From Intrasporangium_A sp039812505 (GTDB taxonomy: Bacteria > Actinomycetota > Actinomycetes > Actinomycetales > Dermatophilaceae): DNA of 30,804 nt. The notes under the pieces were generated by a model that was given only the letters and a program-made list of their open reading frames with translations, searched no databases and was not told the DNA's origin. Location: assembly GCF_039812505.1 (NCBI RefSeq), contig NZ_JBDIAQ010000029.1, positions 1-30,804 of the forward strand. The letters are read 5' to 3'. A program made the position numbers and the translations under genes. Of the stretch, positions 8,252 to 15,911 are shown piece by piece. Position 1 is the stretch's first letter; every line of letters starts with the position of its first letter.

Positions 8252-9036
8252 CCAGCCCCGAGCCCCTACGTCCCGGGCCGAAAGGCCTGCACAGCCCCGC
8301 GCTGCTGGACAGCCGCAACACCCACCGCACGCGCACTGCCGCCGTGCTCGCGCTGAGCCTGCTGGCCGTTCTAGCCCTCGCGGGATGGCGCTGGCACCAG
8401 AGCAGCACACCAACCAGCATCACCCAGGTGCACCTAACCGGGGCCCGCGGCCCGGCCCCCGTCGACCTGGTCGTGCTCCTGGACACCTCGGGCAGCTTCC
8501 AGGCCTACCGGGCCATCCGCGAACGCGCCCTACACGACGCACTCACCTGGACGACCCGAAACCTACGGCCCGCCGACACAGTCACCATCATCAGCTTCGA
8601 CGGCGCCGCCGCCACCCTGCTGCCCACCACCCCCATCAGGGGCATCACCGGCGGCGCACACGTCAACACCTTCCCCAAGCCCACCGACGGCACCCGCATC
8701 CAGCCGGCACTGCAGCAAGCCCTCGACCATCTCCAAGCCGTCGCCTCCTCTACTGGGCCATCGACGACGGCGCGCGTCCGAAGCCTCATCGCAGTCACAG
8801 ACACCCTCGTCACCGACGCCGATCCCCACCCGATCGCCTCCCTCACCAACCACCTGGGCATAGCCACCATGACCCTCGTCCTGCCCAACGGCCTCGGCAC
8901 TTCTCCCGCCTGGGAATCGGCCTTCAGCTACGAGCAAGTCGTGACCGCCGACTCCAGCAACCCGGACAGCATCGCACTGGCATTCGCCGCCGCTGCGGCG
9001 CACGCCACCGGCCAAACCCTCCAACTCGTGCGCTGA
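8242..9036 (+). CDS. Membrane-anchored vWA-domain protein with full MIDAS (264 aa)
   Basis: ATG 8242 lies inside the end of the lipoprotein gene (10-bp overlap). Residues 32-49 form one membrane helix after a basic 30-residue N-terminus, so the rest should be outside the cell. The vWA domain begins at about 74: DLVVLLDTSGSF gives the metal-binding D81-x-S83-x-S85, DGTRI supplies the Thr (151) and AVTDT the second Asp (187). Such domains bind protein partners through a Mg/Mn ion. Together with the upstream vWA-like lipoprotein this makes two different vWA proteins in sequence, suggesting a receptor or assembly pair at the cell surface. The domain is near the usual vWA length. Confidence 0.9.
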   Translation: MPVTSPEPLRPGPKGLHSPALLDSRNTHRTRTAAVLALSLLAVLALAGWRWHQSSTPTSITQVHLTGARGPAPVDLVVLLDTSGSFQAYRAIRERALHDALTWTTRNLRPADTVTIISFDGAAATLLPTTPIRGITGGAHVNTFPKPTDGTRIQPALQQALDHLQAVASSTGPSTTARVRSLIAVTDTLVTDADPHPIASLTNHLGIATMTLVLPNGLGTSPAWESAFSYEQVVTADSSNPDSIALAFAAAAAHATGQTLQLVR

Positions 9037-9148
9037 CGACGATCAGTATCCGCGCGCGGGCCCGCGTCACACGCCACCCGGACCGCCCGTACAACAAGGC
9101 ATCGGCGTCCGCCGCCCGCACTCACCCTGAAGGACAGAAACCGCAGCC

Positions 9149-9433
9149 ATGTCCACCAAGACCACCCTCGCCACCGCCGCCGCGATCATCGCCCTGGCAG
9201 TGAGCGTTACCCAGGCGCTAGAGCCCCACACCGCCAGCGAGATCGACCAGCAACGGCGCGACCAGCAGGTCCAGGACCTGTCTGACAGCCAGGACCGTGT
9301 CAATGACACGCTGCGCAACAAGGCCAACGCCGACGCCGACGCGAACCGGATTGACAAGCTCAACCCCGGCGAGCACCGTCCCCCAGAGGCTCACCTACCC
9401 GACCCGGTCAAGCTGAAGCTGCGGTGGAGATGA
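9149..9433 (+). CDS. Small exported or anchored helical protein (94 aa)
   Basis: GAAGGA lies about 14 nt before ATG 9149. Residues 4-23 are hydrophobic (signal peptide or membrane anchor). Residues 28-67 form a highly charged, Gln/Asp/Arg-rich helix with heptad character (DQQRRDQQVQDLSDSQDRV), followed by a Pro-rich tail ending KLKLRWR. No family is recognised. The stop overlaps the start of the next gene (ATGA, 9430-9433). In the cluster context it could be a linker or subunit of the envelope complex. Confidence 0.65.
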   Translation: MSTKTTLATAAAIIALAVSVTQALEPHTASEIDQQRRDQQVQDLSDSQDRVNDTLRNKANADADANRIDKLNPGEHRPPEAHLPDPVKLKLRWR

Positions 9434-9918
9434 GCAGGCCCGCCGAACCGGGCGACTGGGTCAAACTGACCCGCACCGTGCCGACCTCCTTCACCGACCA
9501 ACTGACCGGCGACGGTCTACGCGCCGGCACGCAGGCCCTCGTCATCACCCGCCACGGGCGGCGACTGCAGATTGACGCCGACGCGGGCTGGGGCACCGTC
9601 ACAGCGACGATCGACGCCACCGACGCCGTCGTCGTGCGCCGTGACGGCGGAACCGACCGGTGGCAAGCCACGACCCACCGGCGCACGACCGCTCGTCTCG
9701 CTCTCGCCCTCGCCCTCGCATGGCCCATCCTGTCGTTCGCCACCCAGTACATCTGGCTGCAGCACAGCCTCGACGGCCTACCAGGCGCCATCGCCCTCGG
9801 CATCGTCTCGGCGATCCCAGACCAAGTCGAAGCATTCCTCAACGAACCCGTCAAGGCCGTGCTCTACATAGCCCTGACCACCGCCCTCGCCCGCATCGCC
9901 TTCGGCAGGACTCGATGA
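9430..9918 (+). CDS. Two-helix membrane protein of unknown function (162 aa)
   Basis: ATG 9430 overlaps the previous stop, preferred over GTG 9424. Residues 1-80 are a compact beta-rich soluble domain (PGDWVKLTRTVPTSF ... VVVRRDGG); a hydrophobic helix follows at about 89-107 and a second hydrophobic region at about 113-157 with an interruption (IPDQVEAFLNEP). The protein may be anchored with the N-terminal domain inside. It is 173 nt upstream of the sigma-like gene, though an in-frame ATG (9915) overlapping its stop could allow a longer sigma-like protein. No family recognised. Confidence 0.65.
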   Translation: MSRPAEPGDWVKLTRTVPTSFTDQLTGDGLRAGTQALVITRHGRRLQIDADAGWGTVTATIDATDAVVVRRDGGTDRWQATTHRRTTARLALALALAWPILSFATQYIWLQHSLDGLPGAIALGIVSAIPDQVEAFLNEPVKAVLYIALTTALARIAFGRTR

Positions 9919-10091
9919 GCACGTCTGCCATCGTCGAACGAACCCCACGCCCCGACCCGTGCCCAACCGTGGCGGTGAATGTGACCAGGCCCACACCGCC
10001 AGATCCCGGACGCTGTCACGGTTCGGCCATGAACGCCGTAGTTACTAAGTGCACACACTCTTCGAGCGCCATATTGGGAGGGTTCAACCGC

Positions 10092-10952
10092 ATGACACAG
10101 CCATCGCCTGACCCCATCGGCGGGCCCACGCCCCGTGACGCACCCTCCTACGACGACGACGACGACGACGACGCCGCCGCCGCCGCCGCGCAGGCCTACG
10201 CGGCCGACCGCGCCCACGAGGACACCGACTCGGCCTTCAACCGCCTGGTGGAGGTTGAGGAGCAGAACATCCGAGCAACCGCTGAAGCGGTAGCCCGAGG
10301 CATCATCCGGGATCGCTACCTTGCTCAGGACATCGTTCAGGAGGCCTGGATGAGCGTCATCCGGGCTGCGGCCTATGACCCGCAGAGAGGACCCTTTCGT
10401 AGGTACTTCCTCCAAGTGGTCAGGAACAAGGCGAGAGATAAACGGAAAGCTCAAGAAGCCAGGCCAGAGAGTCCCGCCGATGACGAGCAACTCCTGCGCG
10501 CCGTGGATCGGCGGGCGGGGAGCAGCCTGGGTAGCCCGGAAGATGCGGCGGACACCACCAGTGCCATCGGACAGATCGCGGCGGCGCTCGCCCAGCCCGG
10601 TTCGCTGAACGAGCTGCAGCGGTCGCTCCTCGTGTGCTTCCTCGATGACCCGCACATCGAGCTGGCGGAGATTGCCCGCGCGTTAGGCAAGACCGCGGGG
10701 GCGGTCCGCCAAGCGCGCCACCGAATCCCGGAGCGCTTGGGGTTGACACCTGAAGAAGTCGCCGCGTGCCGTGCGTTCCTGTGCTGTTTCAGGCGATGGG
10801 ATGTCTTCCAACGGGTGCACGACGACATGGACCTCGCCGAGGCCACCCGCCACATCGCATCAGCCAACCGCAAGCTCAACAACGTGTTCCACCGGAACCT
10901 CCTGATCTCTGACCACCCGCAAACCACGAACCTGGAAGAAGACGACGCCTGA
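10092..10952 (+). CDS. Sigma-70-family (ECF-like) factor with acidic N-terminus and C-terminal extension (286 aa)
   Basis: GGGAGGG about 10 nt before ATG 10092 supports this start; ATG 9915, overlapping the previous stop, is an in-frame alternative. Residues 21-33 are seven Asp followed by six Ala, encoded by (GAC)7 and (GCC)5GCG. Region 2 spans about 48-120, with YLAQDIVQEAWMSVIRAA and the strand YDPQRGPFRRYFLQVVRNKARD, as in ECF sigma factors that melt the -10 element. Region 4 (about 172-216) has LNELQRSLLVCFL and the helix-turn-helix LAEIARALGKTAGAVRQARHR. An extra 70 residues (217-286) with two adjacent Cys and an acidic end are not part of a normal ECF factor. The stop TGA shares an A with the next ATG (TGATG). 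Likely a regulator of the cluster or an adaptor cut by the CHAT protease; which one cannot be told from sequence. Confidence 0.85.
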   Translation: MTQPSPDPIGGPTPRDAPSYDDDDDDDAAAAAAQAYAADRAHEDTDSAFNRLVEVEEQNIRATAEAVARGIIRDRYLAQDIVQEAWMSVIRAAAYDPQRGPFRRYFLQVVRNKARDKRKAQEARPESPADDEQLLRAVDRRAGSSLGSPEDAADTTSAIGQIAAALAQPGSLNELQRSLLVCFLDDPHIELAEIARALGKTAGAVRQARHRIPERLGLTPEEVAACRAFLCCFRRWDVFQRVHDDMDLAEATRHIASANRKLNNVFHRNLLISDHPQTTNLEEDDA

Positions 10953-11932
10953 TGGCACGCCACGAATCCGCACGCCCTGTCTCACTGGCGCCTGCGCACC
11001 TGGACCGGCAGCCCACCAACCTCGAGCGGGCCTTGGCCCGGCAACTGTGGGCTGCCTCCCCGCACATCGGCATCCGATACGAGCCTGACGCCGACCGCCT
11101 CACGGTTCGGGTACTCGACTCGGCCACCGCCGCGAAGATGGACACCCACGAGCCGTTGTTCATCGGATTCGACGGTCTCGACGAGGACGCCTGGCCTACC
11201 CTCATGACGCAGATGGCGGCCAGACGTAACCTCTTGACCGCGCAACTCACACCCGGGTCCAGGACGCTGCTGCAATTCATCGGCGGCACCGCGGCTCATG
11301 CGGTGCAACGCGCCGTGGCCGGTGGGCAACCCGCGAACGTAACCGTCACCATCGATGCCATCGAGGCCGACGCGCTGATCAACTACTGGCGTACCGCGAT
11401 CAGCGACCCCGGCACCGACGAGATCGCCCAGGAGGCCGAACAGCTCGTTGCCGAGATCACCACCGTGCTCATCCACCGCAGCACACTCGTCCACCGCGAC
11501 CTGCCCGCCGCGCCACTCGCGAGCGGACCGCGCACACAGACGCGCGAGACGGTGCTGCGCGAACTGCCCCTCGATGATGAGGCCACGTTCGAGTACCTCA
11601 TGGGCCGGCGCCGACGCGGCCCCATCGAACCGTGGCCCCTGGCCTTCATCAGCCTGACCCGCAACGACCCCGACTACTGGCTGACCGTCAGCATCGAGCT
11701 GCCCCACGGCCCGAAGCGGCCGCTCGGTGCAGTGACTGCCACGGTCCGCGTCGACCAGACGAACTGGTCGATCCCTCTTGCCCCCGAGCCGACCCACGAC
11801 ACCCAACACACTCGCACGCTCATCGGCTGCCGGCTGCTGCCAGCGGACCACCTCCCCGGGCTGCGCGACACCACCAACCAGGGAGTGCTCGAGATCACCC
11901 TCACCGCGCAGCCCTCGAGGTCAAAACGATGA
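10952..11932 (+). CDS. Protein of unknown function coupled to the CHAT gene (326 aa)
   Basis: Start ATG 10952 shares a base with the sigma gene's stop, and its own stop overlaps the CHAT gene's ATG (ATGA, 11929-11932), so it is made together with both. No signal peptide or membrane helix. The N-terminal half is mixed helix/strand (about 20-110), an acidic helix lies at about 150-175 (DEIAQEAEQLVAEITTVLIH), and the C-terminal 120 residues read as beta-rich (PLAFISLTRNDPDYWLTVSIEL ... GAVTATVRVDQTNWSIPL). I recognise no family. Its fixed place between sigma-like factor and protease suggests an adaptor, inhibitor or substrate. Confidence 0.75.
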   Translation: MARHESARPVSLAPAHLDRQPTNLERALARQLWAASPHIGIRYEPDADRLTVRVLDSATAAKMDTHEPLFIGFDGLDEDAWPTLMTQMAARRNLLTAQLTPGSRTLLQFIGGTAAHAVQRAVAGGQPANVTVTIDAIEADALINYWRTAISDPGTDEIAQEAEQLVAEITTVLIHRSTLVHRDLPAAPLASGPRTQTRETVLRELPLDDEATFEYLMGRRRRGPIEPWPLAFISLTRNDPDYWLTVSIELPHGPKRPLGAVTATVRVDQTNWSIPLAPEPTHDTQHTRTLIGCRLLPADHLPGLRDTTNQGVLEITLTAQPSRSKR

Positions 11933-14900
11933 CGCGTGAACAACAGCAGTCCTGGGACGGGTACGTCGATGGGGCGATCGCCTCACCGGATGGAGCAGCG
12001 AGCTGGGCGCTGACCCGAGTGTGCCTCGCAAACAGCGTATTGCTCGAGAGACCGCAGTTCACCACCACGGTCGCCGAGGGACTGCCACCCGGGCGCCCCA
12101 CCCGGGCCACCACCCGCAGAGCAGCAGCCCACCTCGCCGGTATCGACCCCGCAGGTGAGCAGGCCCTCACGATCCGACGCGCGGTCGGGCGCCTGCACCG
12201 CTGGACCTTCCCGGACCCGCGCAGAGGCGACATCGACGAGACAAGCAGGGCCATCGCGGATGCAGAGCACGTGGGTGATGTGGCCCGCCAGCTAGGTGAT
12301 CCCGACTTGGCTGTCTGGGCGGGCCTCGTGGCCGGCGTAGCCGAGTACCGTGCAGCGCGCGCAACGCAAGCAGTGGCCCGGCTTCGTTTCACGGTCGATG
12401 CGGCCCTTGATGTTCTCGACTCAACGACGTTCGACCTTGGCGAGGCGCTGGCCTCGCCAGACCTCATGGGCGCGGCGCGTACTTGGCGACTCGGAGTGCT
12501 CAGCGCGGCCGCCCGGCGACTACGCCAAGCCGCATCAAGCGCCGGTGACTTCGAGAACCTCACCTACGGATCCACGGTGCGCGAACAGTTCCTGCCGGAG
12601 CTCTCCGCCGTCAAGCCCCGAGCGGCTCTCGCGGCCCTTCAGTCCATTGCAGCCGGTTGCCGTCTGCGTGGCGACCGGGCGGGCGCGATGCGGGCCGTCA
12701 ACGACATGAAAGCTATCCATGATCTGCTGACCGGGGAGGAGCAACTCGATGCACTAAAGCTCATCCGGCAAACTGAGATCCACAATGCTGAGTCGTTGAA
12801 GGACTGGGAGACGTATCGTCGGCTGAGCCGCGAGCGTTTAGAGTGGGTCATCAACACCGTCGCTGCCAACGTGTCCACCGACATCGAGCCCACCGCGGAG
12901 AACGTGATCGCGCATCTGCACGCGACCGGAGACAGAGCATGGACCGGCGCGATCGGCAACTGCGCACTCGGTGAAGCGCTCGCGGTCTACCGTCTCGGAC
13001 TAAGCAAGACAAGCCCGGCCGAATGGGACGCCGCGTGGCGCTCCCTGGCAGTCGCCGAGGCAGCATTCGGCGACTGGGGCGCCAACGGCTTCGACGGGAT
13101 CAAAATCGACCGAGCAAGGCTTCTCGCGGATCTGCCCGCTGACAGACGCCCCCCACCGAGCGACATCATCGCCACGATGATCGACGTGAGCCGGACCGCA
13201 AAATCCGGCGGAAGCAGGCGGAACGCGGTCCTTGACGCCATCGAGGTCAGCGCGCCCGGGGACACGACCGTCCTTCACCGCCTCGAGGAGATGATCGCGG
13301 CCGATCATCACGTCCACGGCCCACGCCTACGCGGAGGGCGGGTCAAGTGGTTGCGCAAGAACGGCGCAGCCCAGTCCGCACCGCAGGAGCTGGAGCCAGC
13401 TGCCCTCGCCGCAGCAGGAGACCTGGAAGTCGAGGGCCGGCTGCAGGATGCGGTGCTCGCGGCTGAGTGCTGGATCGCCGCGGCCGAGGCCGGCCGAACC
13501 CTCGGGCGGAACACGAATGTCACCCTCGAGCGTCTCCTCCAAGCGGTGCGCTGCCTGTCGATACAACTGGTGACCGTCACCTCGACGCGGGAACGACGAG
13601 ACCTGGGACGCAAGTACAGCCCCCTGCTGCGCCAGGTCGCTGACCTCGCGATTCAGATGGACGACCCGGCGGCGGCCGAGCGCGTGATGGAACTGGTCCG
13701 GCGCGACCGGGTCGGCTCGGTCCTGGTCAGCCTCAGCCGTGACCCAGCCGTCTCGGCCATGATCCGCGACGCCGCCGAGAAAACCCAGCTCGCCAACACC
13801 GTCATCCCCGCCGCCCCCGACGAAGTCCCCCCAGAGGAGGTCCGCCGATGGGTCGCCCGAACTGCCACCGAACAGAACGCCAACCAGCAAGCGGCCCGCG
13901 AACGCGCGAACCAGATCCTTGGCCCTTTGGCGGTCCTCGCCGACGCGACCAGCCTCGACACCGCAACCTCAAAGAGCCTGTTGGCCCAGCGTTCTGAGGC
14001 CACAACGGGCCAAGCCGCAGCAATCCTGCAACTGCTGCCGACCCACGGGGGGTTCCTCAACAGCGATGACACCACGCTCTACTGGGTTGTCACACTCGCG
14101 CACCACGGAGGCACCATCACACACGAATGCGGAAGGGCCGACCTCGACGTCACCTCCGAGGACCTGAAGGCACCCCGCTCATTCCGAACCGCCTACTACC
14201 TGTCCGAGTCGCTGATCCCCGAGGTCTTACGAGACTTCCTGCTCGAAAACGGCTCGCCAGAGAACCCGGTCCGCCTCACCGTCGTACCCACCGGGCTGCT
14301 CGAGGTGCCCTTCGACGCCCTGGTGCTCGACGAGACCGCCGGCGTCCAACTCGTCGACCGAGCCGCCATCACCGTCGTCGGATCCGTGGCCACAGCCACC
14401 AGCCTGCGCGAACGAAGCCTGCTGGAAATCGGCCATGACACGGCCGCACCATGGATCACCGTGTTCGACACTAAGCGCCTGCCCGGCACCAAAGACGAGG
14501 ACAACGCGATCCGGGCCGCCCACACACTGACCCTCCCTTCGACCAGCGCGACAGACCTGATCGAGCAGATGTGCCAAGGAACCGCGGCACTGCTCGCGAT
14601 GGGCGTGCACGGAAGCGACGGCGACGGCGACGGGTGGAACCAAACCAAGCTCATGCCCGACGGCACACAGATCCGGGCACTCGAGGTCCTCGCAGCCCGA
14701 GCCCCACGGCACTGCGTCCTGACCTCGTGCAACACCACACTCAACGCCCACCACGACGTCGAGCAGGAAGGCTTCCCCATGGCGCTGCTCATCGCCGGCG
14801 CATCCGTCATCGTCGGAACGATCGCCGACATCCCCGACCGCGTCACCGGGCAGATCATGACCCAGTACTGGCCCCGAATCGCCGCCGGCGACCCCCCCGA

Positions 14901-15006
14901 CATCGCGCTGCACCACGCCAAACGCACCTGGCTGCGCGAGCACCCCACACACCGTGCAACCCCACAGACCTGGGCCGCGCTCACCGTCTACGGAAACGCC
15001 CCCTGA
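11929..15006 (+). CDS. Large helical-repeat protein with C-terminal CHAT protease domain (1025 aa)
   Basis: Start ATG 11929 overlaps the preceding stop. The first 690 residues are almost all helical with Ala/Leu/Arg-rich pairs typical of TPR-like scaffolds (for example 100-165, 180-300, 335-400, 500-600). The CHAT domain covers about 700-1022: the strand and turn RLTVVPTGLLEVPFDALVL, the catalytic His894 in LLAMGVHG, catalytic Cys934 in CVLTSCNTT, the signature FPMALLIAGASVIVGTI and the closing PQTWAALTVYG. CHAT proteins are clan CD cysteine peptidases related to caspases and separase, often activated by a partner and coupled to a downstream effector or substrate. Both catalytic residues are present, so activity is expected. 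It is the last gene of the cluster. TPR-CHAT proteins are known in type III-E CRISPR, gasdermin and other immune systems; here it stands with a sigma-like factor and envelope proteins. Confidence 0.9.
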   Translation: MTREQQQSWDGYVDGAIASPDGAASWALTRVCLANSVLLERPQFTTTVAEGLPPGRPTRATTRRAAAHLAGIDPAGEQALTIRRAVGRLHRWTFPDPRRGDIDETSRAIADAEHVGDVARQLGDPDLAVWAGLVAGVAEYRAARATQAVARLRFTVDAALDVLDSTTFDLGEALASPDLMGAARTWRLGVLSAAARRLRQAASSAGDFENLTYGSTVREQFLPELSAVKPRAALAALQSIAAGCRLRGDRAGAMRAVNDMKAIHDLLTGEEQLDALKLIRQTEIHNAESLKDWETYRRLSRERLEWVINTVAANVSTDIEPTAENVIAHLHATGDRAWTGAIGNCALGEALAVYRLGLSKTSPAEWDAAWRSLAVAEAAFGDWGANGFDGIKIDRARLLADLPADRRPPPSDIIATMIDVSRTAKSGGSRRNAVLDAIEVSAPGDTTVLHRLEEMIAADHHVHGPRLRGGRVKWLRKNGAAQSAPQELEPAALAAAGDLEVEGRLQDAVLAAECWIAAAEAGRTLGRNTNVTLERLLQAVRCLSIQLVTVTSTRERRDLGRKYSPLLRQVADLAIQMDDPAAAERVMELVRRDRVGSVLVSLSRDPAVSAMIRDAAEKTQLANTVIPAAPDEVPPEEVRRWVARTATEQNANQQAARERANQILGPLAVLADATSLDTATSKSLLAQRSEATTGQAAAILQLLPTHGGFLNSDDTTLYWVVTLAHHGGTITHECGRADLDVTSEDLKAPRSFRTAYYLSESLIPEVLRDFLLENGSPENPVRLTVVPTGLLEVPFDALVLDETAGVQLVDRAAITVVGSVATATSLRERSLLEIGHDTAAPWITVFDTKRLPGTKDEDNAIRAAHTLTLPSTSATDLIEQMCQGTAALLAMGVHGSDGDGDGWNQTKLMPDGTQIRALEVLAARAPRHCVLTSCNTTLNAHHDVEQEGFPMALLIAGASVIVGTIADIPDRVTGQIMTQYWPRIAAGDPPDIALHHAKRTWLREHPTHRATPQTWAALTVYGNAP

Positions 15007-15043
15007 CCACGACACTGGACGTCGTACCCGTACCGGCACCACG

Positions 15044-15068
15044 GCGCACTGATGTCGTCTCGGTGCGC
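15044..15068 (+). terminator. Weak hairpin after the CHAT gene
   Basis: GCGCAC (15044-15049) pairs with GTGCGC (15063-15068) over a 13-nt loop, 37 nt past the CHAT stop. Stem is only 6 bp and no T-run follows, so the call rests mainly on position. Confidence 0.25.
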
Positions 15069-15260
15069 GAGGCAGCCCGGAGCACCCGCACCCGTATGAA
15101 AGGGTGGCATGCGCTTCGCGTTGGCGCGGCCACACGTACCGCCAACGGATCCAGAAGGAAGTCCCTCACCTCCCCGGTGTCGCCTACCTCGGGGGCGCCT
15201 GCAACGGATTGGCCCGACGCCGTGGGCAATGTCCACGAGGTAGGCGGCACCAGGAAGCGC

Positions 15261-15318
15261 GGGAACCTACAGGTTGTAGGTCCCGGCGCAACTTGTCACT
15301 TTCCAGGAACTTGTCACT
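15261..15318. repeat. Hairpin plus two direct AACTTGTCACT repeats
   Basis: ACCTACA and TGTAGGT form a short-loop inverted repeat within 15261-15284. Immediately after, AACTTGTCACT occurs at 15290-15300 and 15308-15318 (18-bp period). Multiple short direct repeats are found at the ends of IS21-like elements, so this may be an orphan IS end; a regulatory site is the alternative. Confidence 0.4.
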
Positions 15319-15575
15319 GGGCGTGTCCATGTCTCGGCGTCTTGTCCCCGCTCGAGCGTGTCCGTGGCGCTGGACAGTCGCTCGGGCCGCTGAGCCAGGG
15401 GGAGCCTTGAGGATTTGGACAAGTTAGTGAGAGTGGAGTTTCGCACTTTGGGGCTCGTGACTGCTGCGAGTTGAGCGCTTCCTGACCGCTGGGCCGCGAT
15501 CCGGGACGACACGCCCCGACGGGTCCCGCGAGTATGCCGTCACGTGGACCAGTCTGTTTGTGAATACACAAACAG

Positions 15576-15911
15576 ATGGGTGGTGGGATGATGACTCCGA
15601 TGACGTCGAAGAAGACCCGGGTCCCGCGCATGCTGCGCGGCTCGCTGGTCACGCTGCGGCGCCGCTGCGGCAAGCCGGGCTGCCACTGCGCCGACGGAGC
15701 GCAGCGGCACGAAGCGCCGGCGCTCAGCTACTCCGAACGCGGCCGGACCCGGGTGATCATGCTCGCCGAGTCCGACGTCGCCGCGGTCGCTGCGGCGTTG
15801 GAGCGCTACCGGAGCGCCAAGGCCGAGCTGGAGAGCGCGGCCAGCACCGGGCTGGCCGCGCTGGCCGCGCAGGTCGCGGACGCACGCGCCGACCGGCGCC
15901 GGGCCAGGTGA
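15576..15911 (+). CDS. IS accessory protein, DUF6788-like (111 aa)
   Basis: Contains LRGSLVTLRRRCGKPGCHCADG, with a C-x4-C-x-C cluster, then a strand pair YSERGRTRVIMLAES and a long helix (about 65-111). This pattern belongs to small proteins found beside transposases in actinobacterial IS elements; I believe the family is DUF6788 but cannot check. The start is uncertain: ATG 15576, 15588, 15591 or 15600 are all in frame. Its stop overlaps the GTG of the transposase (15908-15911), implying coupled translation. Possible role in DNA end binding or transposition control is inferred. Confidence 0.7.
   Translation: MGGGMMTPMTSKKTRVPRMLRGSLVTLRRRCGKPGCHCADGAQRHEAPALSYSERGRTRVIMLAESDVAAVAAALERYRSAKAELESAASTGLAALAAQVADARADRRRAR

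Larger units (their letters stand above)
15007..15432. other. 426-bp non-coding stretch between CHAT gene and IS
   Basis: No convincing gene. It contains a weak hairpin 37 nt after the CHAT stop, a stronger inverted repeat at 15261-15284, and two copies of AACTTGTCACT 18 bp apart (15290-15300, 15308-15318). Its final 25 bp read GAGGA (15409-15413) and then a frame that joins the downstream Eis-like gene if the IS is removed. Frames crossing it translate to Arg/Gly-rich low-complexity sequence. Confidence 0.5.

Noticed and set aside
10092..15006. Type III-E CRISPR or gasdermin system because of the TPR-CHAT protease
   Set aside because: No CRISPR repeats, Cas proteins or gasdermin-like pore protein are seen anywhere in the window.
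15104..15427. 107-codon plus-strand frame between the CHAT gene and the IS
   Set aside because: Arg/Gly/Cys-rich translation, crosses the hairpin and direct repeats, and has no ribosome site.
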